Assembly (NCBI RefSeq): GCF_029714325.1
Contig: NZ_CP121666.1
Location: forward strand, 3,224,001-3,288,000
Length of the DNA: 64,000 bases
Direction: 5' to 3'
From: Bradyrhizobium sp. CB1717
GTDB taxonomy: Bacteria > Pseudomonadota > Alphaproteobacteria > Rhizobiales > Xanthobacteraceae
Under the pieces are notes generated by a model that saw only the letters and a program-made list of their open reading frames with translations, was not told the origin of the DNA and ran no database searches. Both the position numbers and the translations under genes were made by a program. Shown here piece by piece: positions 44,314 through 53,267 of the stretch. How positions within the stretch are numbered: the stretch's first letter is position 1; each line of letters opens with the position of its first letter.

Positions 44314-47154
44314 TCAATTCAGCGCGCCCAGCAGTCCCGTTGCGGCGACCAGATCACGAGTCGCGAGGCCCTCCTGGTAGCGCGCCACGAGCGGGGCGAG
44401 CAGGTCGCGTGCGTCGCGGCCTCTTCCGGCCTGGTGCCAGATGCGGCCGAGGCTGATCGCTCCGCGAAGCTCCCAGCCGAGAGCGCATTGCCGGCGTGAC
44501 AGATCGAGCGATTGGCGCAAGCAGCTTTCGGCTTCCGCCGCGTTTCCGGACCGGGCCAGGATATCGCCCTTGACCCTGAGCATTTCCGGCATGTCGAAGG
44601 ATTCGCCGTGATCGGGAATCTGGGCGATGGCCTCATTGATCGTGCGCAAGGCCTCGCCAGTCTGGTCCTGCGACGCGAGCCCCTCCGCGAGCGCCGTCGC
44701 GAACACCGTCGTCATGATCCGGTACCGCGTCGCATGGAGTGTTGCCTGGCTGCGGCGAAGATGCTCGATGCCGCCGGCAAGATCGCCGCGGCGCAGCAGC
44801 AGCTCGCCCTTCTGGCCGATCCCGACCGCGTGATAGGGCCCGAGGAAGTGCCGCGCCGAATGATCGATCAGCCGCTCGATCAGGGTTTCGGCATTGGCCC
44901 AGTCGCCGACCCAGAGAAAGACGTAGATGGTCCAGATCAGGGAAATGCCGAGCGTGAGCGGCTGTTCGAGCAGCTCGGCCTCGCGCACCGTGTATCTGGC
45001 CGCCTCGATCGCGCGATCGGGCCGGCCGGTGAGCCAGAGCCCGCGCGCCAGCGCCACCAGCGCGACGATGCGGTCGTCATAGCCGAGATGTCCGATATTC
45101 AGCCGCTGCGAGCCGGGATTGTGCACCATCGCGCTCTCGCAGAACTGCACCGCCTTGTCCTGGTTGCCAATCAGATGATGCGCGACGCCGAGCATCCATT
45201 CCACGTTCAGTGCGGCAGCAGGATCGTTCAACTTGCGCGCAACACCCTCGCCGTCGACGCCGATCCCGAGCGCGCCGTGAAAATCTCCGACCCTGGTCAG
45301 GTAGATGTGCAGGCCGCGCAGCAGCCAGAGCTGCCAGTGCAAATCCTCGAGCTCGCGGGCGAGCTGCAGGCTGCGCGCGAACGCGGAGCGGACCGCTTCC
45401 GTATTGCCTTGCGTGAACATCACGGAGACGCCGAGCGCGGCCTGCAGCGTCATCTCCTGGCGGCGGTCCAATGTGCCCGCATCGGAAGCGGCCAGCGCCT
45501 GCTGCGTCCAGCGAAGACACTCCATCAGCAAGGTCAGCTCGAGGAAAAACTGCGCGGCCGAGGCCGCCAGCTCCACGCCGAGCGTCCGGTCACCGCCGTC
45601 CGAAAAGCTCCAGGTCAGCGCGGCCCGGACATTGGGCAAATGGTCCGCATAGGGCAGGAAGCCGCCCGCGCTCTGCAGCCCCGAGGATTTGAGCGCGATG
45701 TCGCGCAGCAAATCGCGGAAATACTCGGCATGTGCACGCGCGACGCGGTCCGCTTCCCCGTTCTCGACGAGCTTGTTGCCGACGAAGGTGCGGGTGGTAT
45801 CGAGCAGACGATAGCGCAGCCGCCGCTCCGCGGGGGAGGTTGCGATCAGTGATTTGGAGAGCAGGTTCGAGATCGCCTCGACCGCCTCGGCTTCGCCGAT
45901 GCCCTGGCAGGTCGCGACGGCCAGCGCAGCTTCCAGCGTGAACGGCCCGACGAACACCGACAATCCGCGCAGCGTCGCGCTTTCGGCTTCTGGCAGCAGA
46001 TCATAGCTCCAGGCCAGCGCGGCGCCCAAGGTCTGATGCCGTGGGATCGCGGTACGCCGTCCCCGCCACAGCAGCGAGAAGCGGCTGTCGAGCAGCGAGG
46101 CGGTCCCGGCGATGCCGTAGGCGTTGACGCGTCCGGCCGCGAGCTCGATCGCGAGCGCAATGCCGTCGAGCCGCCGGCAGATTTCGGCGACGAGCGGCGC
46201 ATCCTCCTCGCTGAGCTCGAAATCGCCGAGGCTTTCGGCAATACGTTCCACGAAGAGCTGGCTTGCAGGATAGGCGAGGATGTCGGCAATGCCGAGTCCA
46301 TCGCGCTCGGGCGGGCAATCCAGCGGAAACAGCCGGTGCACGCGCTCGCCTTCGGTGCGAAAGGATTCGCGGCTGGTGGCGAGAACGTGCAGCTCGTTCG
46401 CCTCCTGGACGAGACGCTCGGCCACGGGGGCGAGCTCGTCGAGGATGTGCTCGCAACTGTCGAACAGCAGCAGTGTGCGCCGGCTGCGCAGGAAGGTCAG
46501 CAGGCCCGGCATCGGGTCGTCGGAATTGACCGTCAAGCCGAGGGCTGCGGCGATCGTTCCGGGAATGAGGCGGGTGTCGGTGAGCGCGCCGAAATCGACG
46601 AAGCCCACCTGGCCGTCGAACGCCTCCAGCTCGCGATGCGCGACGGCGAGTGCGACCGAGGTCTTGCCGATCCCGCCGGGGCCGACGATGGAGACGAAGC
46701 GATGCAGGGCGAGCTCGGCGGAAATCTTCGCGACGGCATCGTCCCGCCCGATCATCCGCGCAAGCGGTGACGGCAGCGCGTGGGGCGAGGCGACTGGGCT
46801 GGCGCGGCCGTCCGAAGCAGCAGGGCGGAGCAGCGGAGCAGCGAAGCAATAGCCGCGTCCGGGAACGTTGACGACGTAACGTGAGCCTTCCCCGGCATCG
46901 CCCAGGACCTTGCGCAGCGTCGTGATGTGGAAGCGCAGGCTGCCTTCGTCGACGTTCACCTCGGACCACACCTGCTTGATCAACTCCCGCTTGTCCACGA
47001 CCTCACCGGCGCGTTCGGCGAGAAAGATCAGGATGTCGAGCGCGCGGCCGCCGAGATGAAGCGGAACACCGTCCTTCTCCAGCAGCCGCGACTTTGCAAA
47101 CAGCCGGAATGGCCCGAAGGAGATTGCCGAATCCTGGTCGTTAGCGTCCGGCAC
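44314..47154 (-). CDS. STAND-type transcriptional regulator: OmpR winged helix, NTPase, TPR-like repeats
   Basis: A 946-residue regulator. Residues 10-107 are an OmpR-type winged helix (ISFGPFRLFAKSRLLEKDGV, LIKQVWSEVNVDEGSLRFHI, VVNVPGRGYCF). Residues 135-400 are an NB-ARC-like ATPase with Walker A GPGGIGKT (158-165) and Walker B TLLLFDSCEH (227-236). The remaining 500 residues are TPR-like helical repeats. There is no receiver or membrane segment, so it likely senses a ligand through the repeats. It is 3 kb from a close paralog and divergent from a histidine kinase gene. A 39-base element upstream is shared with the paralog. Confidence 0.88.
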   Translation of the reverse strand: MPDANDQDSAISFGPFRLFAKSRLLEKDGVPLHLGGRALDILIFLAERAGEVVDKRELIKQVWSEVNVDEGSLRFHITTLRKVLGDAGEGSRYVVNVPGRGYCFAAPLLRPAASDGRASPVASPHALPSPLARMIGRDDAVAKISAELALHRFVSIVGPGGIGKTSVALAVAHRELEAFDGQVGFVDFGALTDTRLIPGTIAAALGLTVNSDDPMPGLLTFLRSRRTLLLFDSCEHILDELAPVAERLVQEANELHVLATSRESFRTEGERVHRLFPLDCPPERDGLGIADILAYPASQLFVERIAESLGDFELSEEDAPLVAEICRRLDGIALAIELAAGRVNAYGIAGTASLLDSRFSLLWRGRRTAIPRHQTLGAALAWSYDLLPEAESATLRGLSVFVGPFTLEAALAVATCQGIGEAEAVEAISNLLSKSLIATSPAERRLRYRLLDTTRTFVGNKLVENGEADRVARAHAEYFRDLLRDIALKSSGLQSAGGFLPYADHLPNVRAALTWSFSDGGDRTLGVELAASAAQFFLELTLLMECLRWTQQALAASDAGTLDRRQEMTLQAALGVSVMFTQGNTEAVRSAFARSLQLARELEDLHWQLWLLRGLHIYLTRVGDFHGALGIGVDGEGVARKLNDPAAALNVEWMLGVAHHLIGNQDKAVQFCESAMVHNPGSQRLNIGHLGYDDRIVALVALARGLWLTGRPDRAIEAARYTVREAELLEQPLTLGISLIWTIYVFLWVGDWANAETLIERLIDHSARHFLGPYHAVGIGQKGELLLRRGDLAGGIEHLRRSQATLHATRYRIMTTVFATALAEGLASQDQTGEALRTINEAIAQIPDHGESFDMPEMLRVKGDILARSGNAAEAESCLRQSLDLSRRQCALGWELRGAISLGRIWHQAGRGRDARDLLAPLVARYQEGLATRDLVAATGLLGALN

Positions 47155-47483
47155 GAGCCAATGGTTCCAATGAAGGGGATGCTGTCTGCAACTTTGGTCT
47201 AGCAGAACGACATTGCGAGTAAACTGGTCGAAAGTGGCGAAATGGCGTGGCGATCGCCGGAGCGCCTTGAGAATAACACTCGCAAATTTTGCTTAAACGC
47301 GAGCAGCTTACGACGCAGCCCGCGACAATTCGTCAGTGTGCTTGACCGTCGCGACGACGGTCTCCGATGCCGGATTGTGACGCCGCCGATCATAACAGAA
47401 TCTTGCAAAGTCTAACGAGCAAATCGCAGGCGATGCATTCAGTATAGCTTTCGAGTTAGGTCTCATTGCAGCGGGAGGCTGTC
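47155..47483. other. Divergent promoter region between STAND regulator and histidine kinase
   Basis: About 329 bases without a gene. It holds the conserved element at 47196-47234. Toward the kinase the sequence becomes AT-richer (CACTCGCAAATTTTGCTTAA, around 47278), as expected for a promoter. ATG 47484 follows GGGAGGCTGTC. Confidence 0.55.
47196..47234 (-). promoter_or_regulatory. Conserved upstream element of STAND regulator, copy 1
   Basis: On the minus strand it reads CTTTCG-N-CCAGTTTACT, 7 variable bases, TCGTTCTG-N-TAGACC. Thirty of 39 bases are identical to the element upstream of the paralog, with the differences confined to single positions and the 7-base middle. TTTACT and TAGACC stand 16 bases apart and could be -35 and -10 boxes about 42 bases before the start codon. 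Confidence 0.65.
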
Positions 47484-48152
47484 ATGTCCGCCATCGGCTC
47501 GATGCCGAACGGCAGTGCCGTTCGATCTCAATTCGCCGCAGGTCGCGACGATCAGTCGCGCGATTGGGAGCTCGTGCTGCGCGAGTCCCACCATCGCATG
47601 AAGAACACGCTGACGCTGCTGGGTGCGTCAGTCCGCCGCGACTTCACGCGGGCCGGCACCAGGGACGTCTCGCTGGCGGTGGACCGGTTCGAGCGGCGCA
47701 TCGTTGCCTTTGGCAGGCTCTATCAGCTCTTGTCCGACAACGACGATCCGTCGACAGTCTGCGTCGCGCCATTCTTCGAAAATCTGTGCGGGGCGCTCTC
47801 CGAGGCGGTGCTGGAGCCGGCCGGTATCCGCTGCGAAGCCGCCATCGAAGACGACACACTGCCGTCCTCGCAACGTCATCGGCTCGCGTTGATGCTGACG
47901 GAGCTGGTCACGAATGCGGCGAAGCACGCCTTCCCGAACAAGAATGGAGGGCTGATCCGCATCGACGTCGCGCGCCGCGACGGCGCCTGGGTCTGCACGG
48001 TGGCCGACAACGGCATTGGTGCGGTTGGTCCGCTCCAGGGCGCCGGCAGCCGCATCCTCGAAGGGCTCGCCCGCAGCATTCATGCACGGCTGCACGGCGA
48101 GGCGGGGCAGGGTGGCACGCGGATGACCATCGTGATGCCGGCCGTCGCCTGA
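47484..48152 (+). CDS. Small soluble histidine kinase (HisKA_2 type)
   Basis: A 222-residue kinase without sensor or membrane domain. The H-box ELVLRESHHRMKNTLTLLGA carries the probable phospho-His37, and FGRLYQLLSDND closes the dimerisation helices. The ATPase part shows the N-box LMLTELVTNAAKHAFPN and the G-box VADNGIGAVG. The HHRMKN pattern and lack of a WxE motif point to HisKA_2/HPK11 rather than HWE kinases. Such kinases act in the alphaproteobacterial general stress response. No response regulator is adjacent. It is divergent from the STAND regulator. Confidence 0.85.
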   Translation: MSAIGSMPNGSAVRSQFAAGRDDQSRDWELVLRESHHRMKNTLTLLGASVRRDFTRAGTRDVSLAVDRFERRIVAFGRLYQLLSDNDDPSTVCVAPFFENLCGALSEAVLEPAGIRCEAAIEDDTLPSSQRHRLALMLTELVTNAAKHAFPNKNGGLIRIDVARRDGAWVCTVADNGIGAVGPLQGAGSRILEGLARSIHARLHGEAGQGGTRMTIVMPAVA

Positions 48153-48186
48153 ACGATCGCCTCAACTCACACCACGGGAGCTTGAC

Positions 48187-48876
48187 ATGGCCACACTCGA
48201 AATCGACCGCGATGCCGCGGTCAAGCCTTCAACATCGCGCAGCGTTGATATGAAGCTCGAAGTCGTTGTCATTCCGGTGTCCGATGTCGACCGCGCCAAG
48301 GCGTTCTATGCGCGGCTCGGCTGGCGACTGGATGCCGATTTCGCCTCAGGCGACGACTGGCGCGTGATCCAGTTCACGCCGCCGGGCTCGGCCTGCTCGG
48401 TGATCTTCGGCAAGAACGTCACGGCGGCGGCGCCAGGCTCGGCGCGCGGCTTGTATCTGATCGTCTCTGATCTGGAGGCTGCGCGGAAGGATCTGCTGGA
48501 GCGCGGCATTGCCGTCAGCGAGCCCTTCCACGGTGGCGGTGATGTTCATGCCGGGCCCGATGAGCCGTATCTGTTCGGCAGCGTTCGCGTCAGCGGCGCT
48601 GACCCGAAGCGCGGCAGCTACAGCTCATTCGCCTCGTTCAGCGATCCCGACGGCAATGGCTGGCTGTTCCAGGAGGTCACGACACGGCTGCCCGGACGCA
48701 TTGCGGCAGACGACACGACATTCGCATCGCAAACTGACCTCGCCGCGGCGATGCGCCGAGCCTCAGTGGCGCATGGCGAGCACGAGAGGCGCACCGGCGG
48801 TCACGACGAGAACTGGGCGGACTGGTATGCCGACTACATCGTGCGCGAGCAGGCCGGTCAGGAGCTGCCAACCTGA
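48187..48876 (+). CDS. VOC family (glyoxalase-like) protein
   Basis: A 229-residue protein. After 20 residues, MKLEVVVIPVSDVDRAKAFY and ARLGWRLDADFASGDDWRVI open a VOC domain; GLYLIVSDLEAARKDLLERG and the end SFSDPDGNGWLFQEVTTRLP, with its Glu ligand, close it. The last 80 residues (HGEHERRTGGHDENWADWYA) are a helical tail seen in VOC proteins of the actinobacterial/alphaproteobacterial type. The reaction is not predictable: dioxygenase, lyase or resistance binding are all known. It lies 34 bases after the kinase gene and may share its transcript. Confidence 0.87.
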   Translation: MATLEIDRDAAVKPSTSRSVDMKLEVVVIPVSDVDRAKAFYARLGWRLDADFASGDDWRVIQFTPPGSACSVIFGKNVTAAAPGSARGLYLIVSDLEAARKDLLERGIAVSEPFHGGGDVHAGPDEPYLFGSVRVSGADPKRGSYSSFASFSDPDGNGWLFQEVTTRLPGRIAADDTTFASQTDLAAAMRRASVAHGEHERRTGGHDENWADWYADYIVREQAGQELPT

Positions 48877-48990
48877 AGCAACTGCATCCTCGGAACGCGG
48901 GGCGCCGCGCGCCGGCGATAGGCGGTCACGCTGATGTCGCCTTCGGCCGGTACGGAGCGCCGGTGCCAACAAGAAGCAAGGAGAACTGAG

Positions 48991-49413
48991 ATGATCCGCA
49001 AGGCAACAGCAGTCTGGAAGGGCACGGGTCGCGATGGCGCAGGCCATTTGTCGAGCGAATCCGGCGTGCTTGCCAGCACGCCCTATTCGTTCAAGACCCG
49101 TTTCGAGAACGAGAAGGGCACCAATCCCGAGGAATTGATCGCCGCAGCCCATGCGGGCTGTTTCACCATGGCGCTCGCCTTCGGCCTGCAGATGGCGGGT
49201 TTCACGCCGGACGAGCTGTCGACGGAAGCCGCAGTGACACTCGAGCCCGAAGGCAAGGGTTTCAAGATCAGCAAGTCGGCGCTGACCTTGCGCGCGAAAG
49301 TGCCGAACCTGGACGAAGCAGGTTTCGCCAAGATCGCGGGCGAAGCCGAGAAGAATTGCCCGGTGTCGAAGGTGCTCAACGCCGCGATCACGCTCGACGC
49401 CAAATTGGGCTAG
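48991..49413 (+). CDS. OsmC family peroxiredoxin
   Basis: A 140-residue OsmC protein: ATAVWKGTGRDGAGHLSSES, GTNPEELIAAAHAGCFTMAL with peroxidatic Cys57, and EAEKNCPVSKVLNAAITLDA with Cys123. Family members reduce organic hydroperoxides through this Cys pair. ATG 48991 follows CAAGGAGAACTGAG, a strong ribosome site. Its gene sits between the VOC gene and msrA, a small oxidative-stress group. Confidence 0.93.
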   Translation: MIRKATAVWKGTGRDGAGHLSSESGVLASTPYSFKTRFENEKGTNPEELIAAAHAGCFTMALAFGLQMAGFTPDELSTEAAVTLEPEGKGFKISKSALTLRAKVPNLDEAGFAKIAGEAEKNCPVSKVLNAAITLDAKLG

Positions 49414-49432
49414 AGGCGAGCTTTCAATTTGG

Positions 49433-49461
49433 GTCCACCCGGCTCTAGGAACCGGGTGGAC
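49433..49461. terminator. Hairpin after osmC
   Basis: GTCCACCCGG (49433-49442) pairs perfectly with CCGGGTGGAC (49452-49461) over a 9-base loop, 20 bases past the OsmC stop. No T-tract follows, so termination activity is uncertain. Confidence 0.5.
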
Positions 49462-49546
49462 ATGCCTGCAATGGATGGCTTTCGGCGGGGCGGCCGAGAG
49501 CCTATGATGCGGCAGAACCGAAAGAGCGATCAATTGGGAGCATCAG

Positions 49547-50062
49547 ATGACGACTGAGCGCGCAGTTTTGGCCGGAGGCTGTTTCTGGGGCATGCAGGAT
49601 CTCATCCGCAGGCAGCCGGGCGTGATCTCCACCCGGGTCGGCTACACCGGTGGCCATGTGAAGAACGCCACCTATCGCAATCATGAAGGCCACGCCGAAG
49701 CCATCGAGATCATCTTCAACCCCGCGAAGACGAACTTCCGGACCATGCTGGAGTTCTTCTTCCAGATTCACGACCCGACCACGCTCAACCGACAGGGCAA
49801 TGATCTCGGCACGAGCTACCGTTCCGCAATCTTCTATACCAGCGACGAGCAGAAGCGGATTGCCGAAGACACCATCGCCGACGTCGAGGCCTCCGGCCTG
49901 TGGCCGGGTAAGGTGGTCACCGAGGTCACGCCCGCGGGCGAGTTCTGGGAAGCCGAGCCCGAGCATCAGGATTATCTCGAGCGCTATCCGGACGGCTACA
50001 CCTGTCACTTCATCCGGCCGGACTGGAAGCTGCCGCGCCGCGCGGTGGCGGCGGGAGGCTAA
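49547..50062 (+). CDS. msrA: Peptide-methionine (S)-S-oxide reductase
   Basis: A 171-residue MsrA. The catalytic Cys12 is in [40 protein letters not shown] and [20 protein letters not shown] complete the active site, and [20 protein letters not shown] ends the core. It repairs oxidised methionine. It follows osmC with a hairpin between, so it may have its own promoter. The type matches the secondary MsrA with a single catalytic Cys plus one C-terminal Cys. Confidence 0.95.
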   Translation: MTTERAVLAGGCFWGMQDLIRRQPGVISTRVGYTGGHVKNATYRNHEGHAEAIEIIFNPAKTNFRTMLEFFFQIHDPTTLNRQGNDLGTSYRSAIFYTSDEQKRIAEDTIADVEASGLWPGKVVTEVTPAGEFWEAEPEHQDYLERYPDGYTCHFIRPDWKLPRRAVAAGG

Positions 50063-50133
50063 AGCATGATCCGGACCCGAAGGGCCGCGTAGCGCAAAGT
50101 GCGAAGCGGTTTTAGCGCGCATCAGCGCGCGGG

Positions 50134-52971
50134 TCAGCTCCGTAGTTGCGCGATCAGTTCGCGCGCGGTGCGCAGGTCGGCGATCTCGGCACCCTCCGTG
50201 AACGATCCGGAGACGTTCTCCAGAATGGCCAGAGCGTCCTGGCTCCGACCGGCCCCGCTCATCAGCCGCGCGAGGCTGGTCGCGCAGCGCAGTTCCCAGA
50301 AGCGCGCGCCCTGCTGGGCCGCGATGCCCATGGCCTCGCGAAAGTGGGCTTCCGCGTCGCCCGAATGCTTCGCGCTCCGGCGCATCAATTCTCCCTTGAT
50401 GCGGGTCAGCTCCGGCAGATACCAGAGCTCCTGCCGGTCGTGGCAGCGGGTCAAGACGTCCTCGATCACGTCGAGGCCACGGTCGATCTGGTCGGCCTCG
50501 CCAAAGCACGCTGCAAGCTCGCCGAGCAGGGGAAGGAAGCGCGGCAGGAAGCGCGCATCGCCGGCGCGGTTGAGCTCCTCGCGCAACAGCGGCAGGCCGC
50601 TCGCGACGTCGCCGCGCCTGGCGATCACCGCCGCATTGAAGGCCCGCGCCCACAATCCCCACAGCCGGATCGCGTGCCGTTCGGTATGTTCGAGCAGCTC
50701 GGTGCCGTGGCGTTCCGCAGCGTCGAAATCGCCGGACCAGAAGGCGATCGGGCAGGCGGCCTGTCCCAGCACGCTGCAGAAGGTCAGGGCGTGGCCGTTG
50801 GCGCGGCCCTCCTCGATGTTTCGGGCGGCGAGCGCCTGGGCCTGGTCGGCGAGACCCTGCAGCCACAGGATGCGAGCGCGGAAATATTGCGTGGATATTC
50901 TCAGGTCGAGCGGGAAGATCTTCGGCTTCTCCGCCAGCACATGCAGCGATGCATGCACCCGGTCGATGCGCAGCCGTGCGTCGTTCTGGTCGCCGAGATA
51001 ATGCAGCGCGACGGCTGTGAGCCGGTCGCCCAGCATCACGTCGGTCCTGTCGGGAGAGTTCGCGGCCGCGTTCGCAAAACGATCGGCGAACGCGCGGGCC
51101 TTGCCGAACTGTCCATTGTTGAACTGGTCGATGCACAGGCCCCAGAGCGCGCGCAGCCGGAAATCCTTGTCGTCGAGCCTGTCGGCGAGCTCGAGCGTCG
51201 TCTCCAGGATCGGGCGCGCCTCGCGCGCGCGGCCCTCGCCATACATCAGCGACCAGCCGAGTGCCGACAGGAGCTGCATGCGGATACGGTCGTCGCCGGT
51301 GTCGCCGAGCGCCGCGAGTGCAATCTTGCTTCGTTCGCGGCATTCGGCGAACAGGGAAAGCCGCACCCACAGCGTGACCGCGGCCGCCGTCAGCGCGATT
51401 CCCAGCTCGGTGTCGCCGTCGGGCGCGAAAGCCCAGTCGAGCGCTGCGCGCACATTGTCCAGCTCCGCGCCGTAGATGCCGAGCCATTCGGGCAGCGGCG
51501 TCGATGTGTCGGCCTCCGCATGCGCGAAGAAATCGCGAAAATACTCGGCATGACGGCGTGCGAACTGCCTGGTTTCGCCGAGCGCGCTGAGCTTTCCGTG
51601 GGCGTAGGCCCGAGTCGTGTCGAGTAGGCGATAGCGCAGCGTCCGCGCGCCGGACGGCGAGATCAGCGACTTGGTGACCAGGCTGTCGATGGCCTCCAGC
51701 GTTTCCGATGCGCTGAGGCCGTCGCCGGATGCAACCGCGGCAGCCGCCTCCGGCGCGAAAGGTCCGGCGAACACCGAGAGCCGGCGCAGGGTCGCGCTCT
51801 CGGCCGCAGGCAGCAGGTCATAGCTCCAGTCGAGCGCGGCGGCGAGGGTCTGGTGCCGCGGCACGGCCGTGCGCCGGCCACGCCATTGCAGCGAGAAGCG
51901 GCTGTCGAGCAGCGAGGCGGTGCCGGCGATGCCGTAGGCATTGACGCGCCCCGCCGCGAGCTCGATCGCGAGCGCAATGCCGTCGAGGCGCCGGCAAATG
52001 CTCGCAACCAGCGGCGCTTCGTCCGCACTGAGCTGGAACGGGCCGGAGCTCTGCGCGATGCGCTCGACGAAGAGCTGGGCGGCGGGATAGGCGAGGACCT
52101 CGGCGACATCGATCCCCTCGCGCTCGGGCGGGCAATCCAGCGGGAACAGGCGGAAGATGCGCTCGCCTTCGCTGCGGAACGATTCGCGGGTGGTTGCGAG
52201 AACGCGAAGCTGCGGCGCCTCGCGCACGATGTGCTCGACGAGCGGAGCCAGATTGTCCAGCACATGCTCGCAGCTGTCGAGGATCAGCAGGGCCGGGCCG
52301 ACCTTGAGGAACGTCAACAGGGCCGGCGTCGGATTCTCTGCGCTGATGGTCAGGCCGAGCGCGGAGGCAACGGTGGTTGCGACGTGGCTGGCATCCCGGA
52401 GCGGGCCGAAGTCGACGAAGAAGACGCGCCCGCGAAAATCCTGGGAGCGGCGGTGCCCGACGGCGATGGCGACGGCCGTCTTGCCGATTCCGCCCGGGCC
52501 GACCAGGGTCATGAAGCGATGGAGCGAGAGTCCGTTCGATATCTTTTCGACGACCTCCTCCCGTCCGACCATTTTCGAGAGCGGCGCGGGGAGGGCGCGG
52601 GGAGGCAGGATGTCGATGGTCGGCTGCGTGGCGGGCGAGGCCGGCGGGGCGAGCGAGGCGACGAAGCAATAGCCGCGACCGGGCACGTTGACGACGTAGC
52701 GCGCCGACTTGCCGGTATCGCCGAGCGCTTTGCGCAGCGCTGCGACATGGAAGCGCAGGCTGCCCTCGTCGACATTGACGTCGGCCCAGATGCGCTTGAC
52801 CAGCTCTCTCTTGTCGACGACTTCACCGGGCCGCTCGGCCAGGAAGATGAGGATGTCGAGCGCGCGGCCGCCGACATGGAGCGGCAGGCCCTCCTTCTCC
52901 AAGAGCCGGGACTTTGGAAACAGTCGAAATGGCCCAAATGAAATGGACGAGTCTTCGCTACGATCTGGCAC
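50134..52971 (-). CDS. STAND-type transcriptional regulator, paralog
   Basis: A 945-residue paralog of the regulator at 44314-47154, nearly the same length and order. Residues 8-105 are the winged helix (SFGPFRLFPKSRLLEKEGLP, LVKRIWADVNVDEGSLRFHV), Walker A GPGGIGKT is again at 158-165, and VNAYGIAGTASLLDSRFSLQ WRGRRTA is almost identical in both. The helical repeat half is more divergent, suggesting different ligands. No receiver domain is present. The gene converges with msrA, and its upstream region carries the shared 39-base element. Confidence 0.88.
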   Translation of the reverse strand: MPDRSEDSSISFGPFRLFPKSRLLEKEGLPLHVGGRALDILIFLAERPGEVVDKRELVKRIWADVNVDEGSLRFHVAALRKALGDTGKSARYVVNVPGRGYCFVASLAPPASPATQPTIDILPPRALPAPLSKMVGREEVVEKISNGLSLHRFMTLVGPGGIGKTAVAIAVGHRRSQDFRGRVFFVDFGPLRDASHVATTVASALGLTISAENPTPALLTFLKVGPALLILDSCEHVLDNLAPLVEHIVREAPQLRVLATTRESFRSEGERIFRLFPLDCPPEREGIDVAEVLAYPAAQLFVERIAQSSGPFQLSADEAPLVASICRRLDGIALAIELAAGRVNAYGIAGTASLLDSRFSLQWRGRRTAVPRHQTLAAALDWSYDLLPAAESATLRRLSVFAGPFAPEAAAAVASGDGLSASETLEAIDSLVTKSLISPSGARTLRYRLLDTTRAYAHGKLSALGETRQFARRHAEYFRDFFAHAEADTSTPLPEWLGIYGAELDNVRAALDWAFAPDGDTELGIALTAAAVTLWVRLSLFAECRERSKIALAALGDTGDDRIRMQLLSALGWSLMYGEGRAREARPILETTLELADRLDDKDFRLRALWGLCIDQFNNGQFGKARAFADRFANAAANSPDRTDVMLGDRLTAVALHYLGDQNDARLRIDRVHASLHVLAEKPKIFPLDLRISTQYFRARILWLQGLADQAQALAARNIEEGRANGHALTFCSVLGQAACPIAFWSGDFDAAERHGTELLEHTERHAIRLWGLWARAFNAAVIARRGDVASGLPLLREELNRAGDARFLPRFLPLLGELAACFGEADQIDRGLDVIEDVLTRCHDRQELWYLPELTRIKGELMRRSAKHSGDAEAHFREAMGIAAQQGARFWELRCATSLARLMSGAGRSQDALAILENVSGSFTEGAEIADLRTARELIAQLRS

Positions 52972-53014
52972 GCGCCATTACCCCCGCGACGGGAGTCAAA
53001 AGGTATTTCTTTGT

Positions 53015-53053
53015 GGTCTATCAGAACGAACCGTACAGTAAACTGGCCGAAAG
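53015..53053 (-). promoter_or_regulatory. Conserved upstream element of STAND regulator, copy 2
   Basis: Counterpart of the element at 47196-47234, here 44 bases before the start codon of the paralog. The blocks CCAGTTTACT and TCGTTCTG and TAGACC are identical and in the same spacing, while the 7 bases between the first two are completely different, which argues for selection on the blocks rather than recent duplication alone. Confidence 0.65.
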
Positions 53054-53267
53054 CAGTGGGCAGGGCCGGCAGCCCTGCGTGGACCGCGTGGGTCGGTCGT
53101 CCTCCGAAATATTGTTTTAAAAGCAGCGGGTTAGAGCACACGACCCGGCGGTCACGCCGCCGCATAGTCCGGACGGAGCATTGACGTCGGTCGCCGATTG
53201 CTGCGATGGGATCGTCCAGGTGCCGGTCTCGTCCCGGGCCCCGACTAACCGCCTCCGGAATTCGGGC

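Noticed and set aside
50063..50133. Possible remnant of the GCATGATCCGGA-type repeat between msrA and the STAND gene
   Set aside because: Only one half is present and there is no second copy in the window to confirm it.
49502..51487. 661-codon minus frame inside the second STAND regulator
   Set aside because: Frame-shifted shadow of the true gene; Arg/Ala/Gly-rich and without domains.
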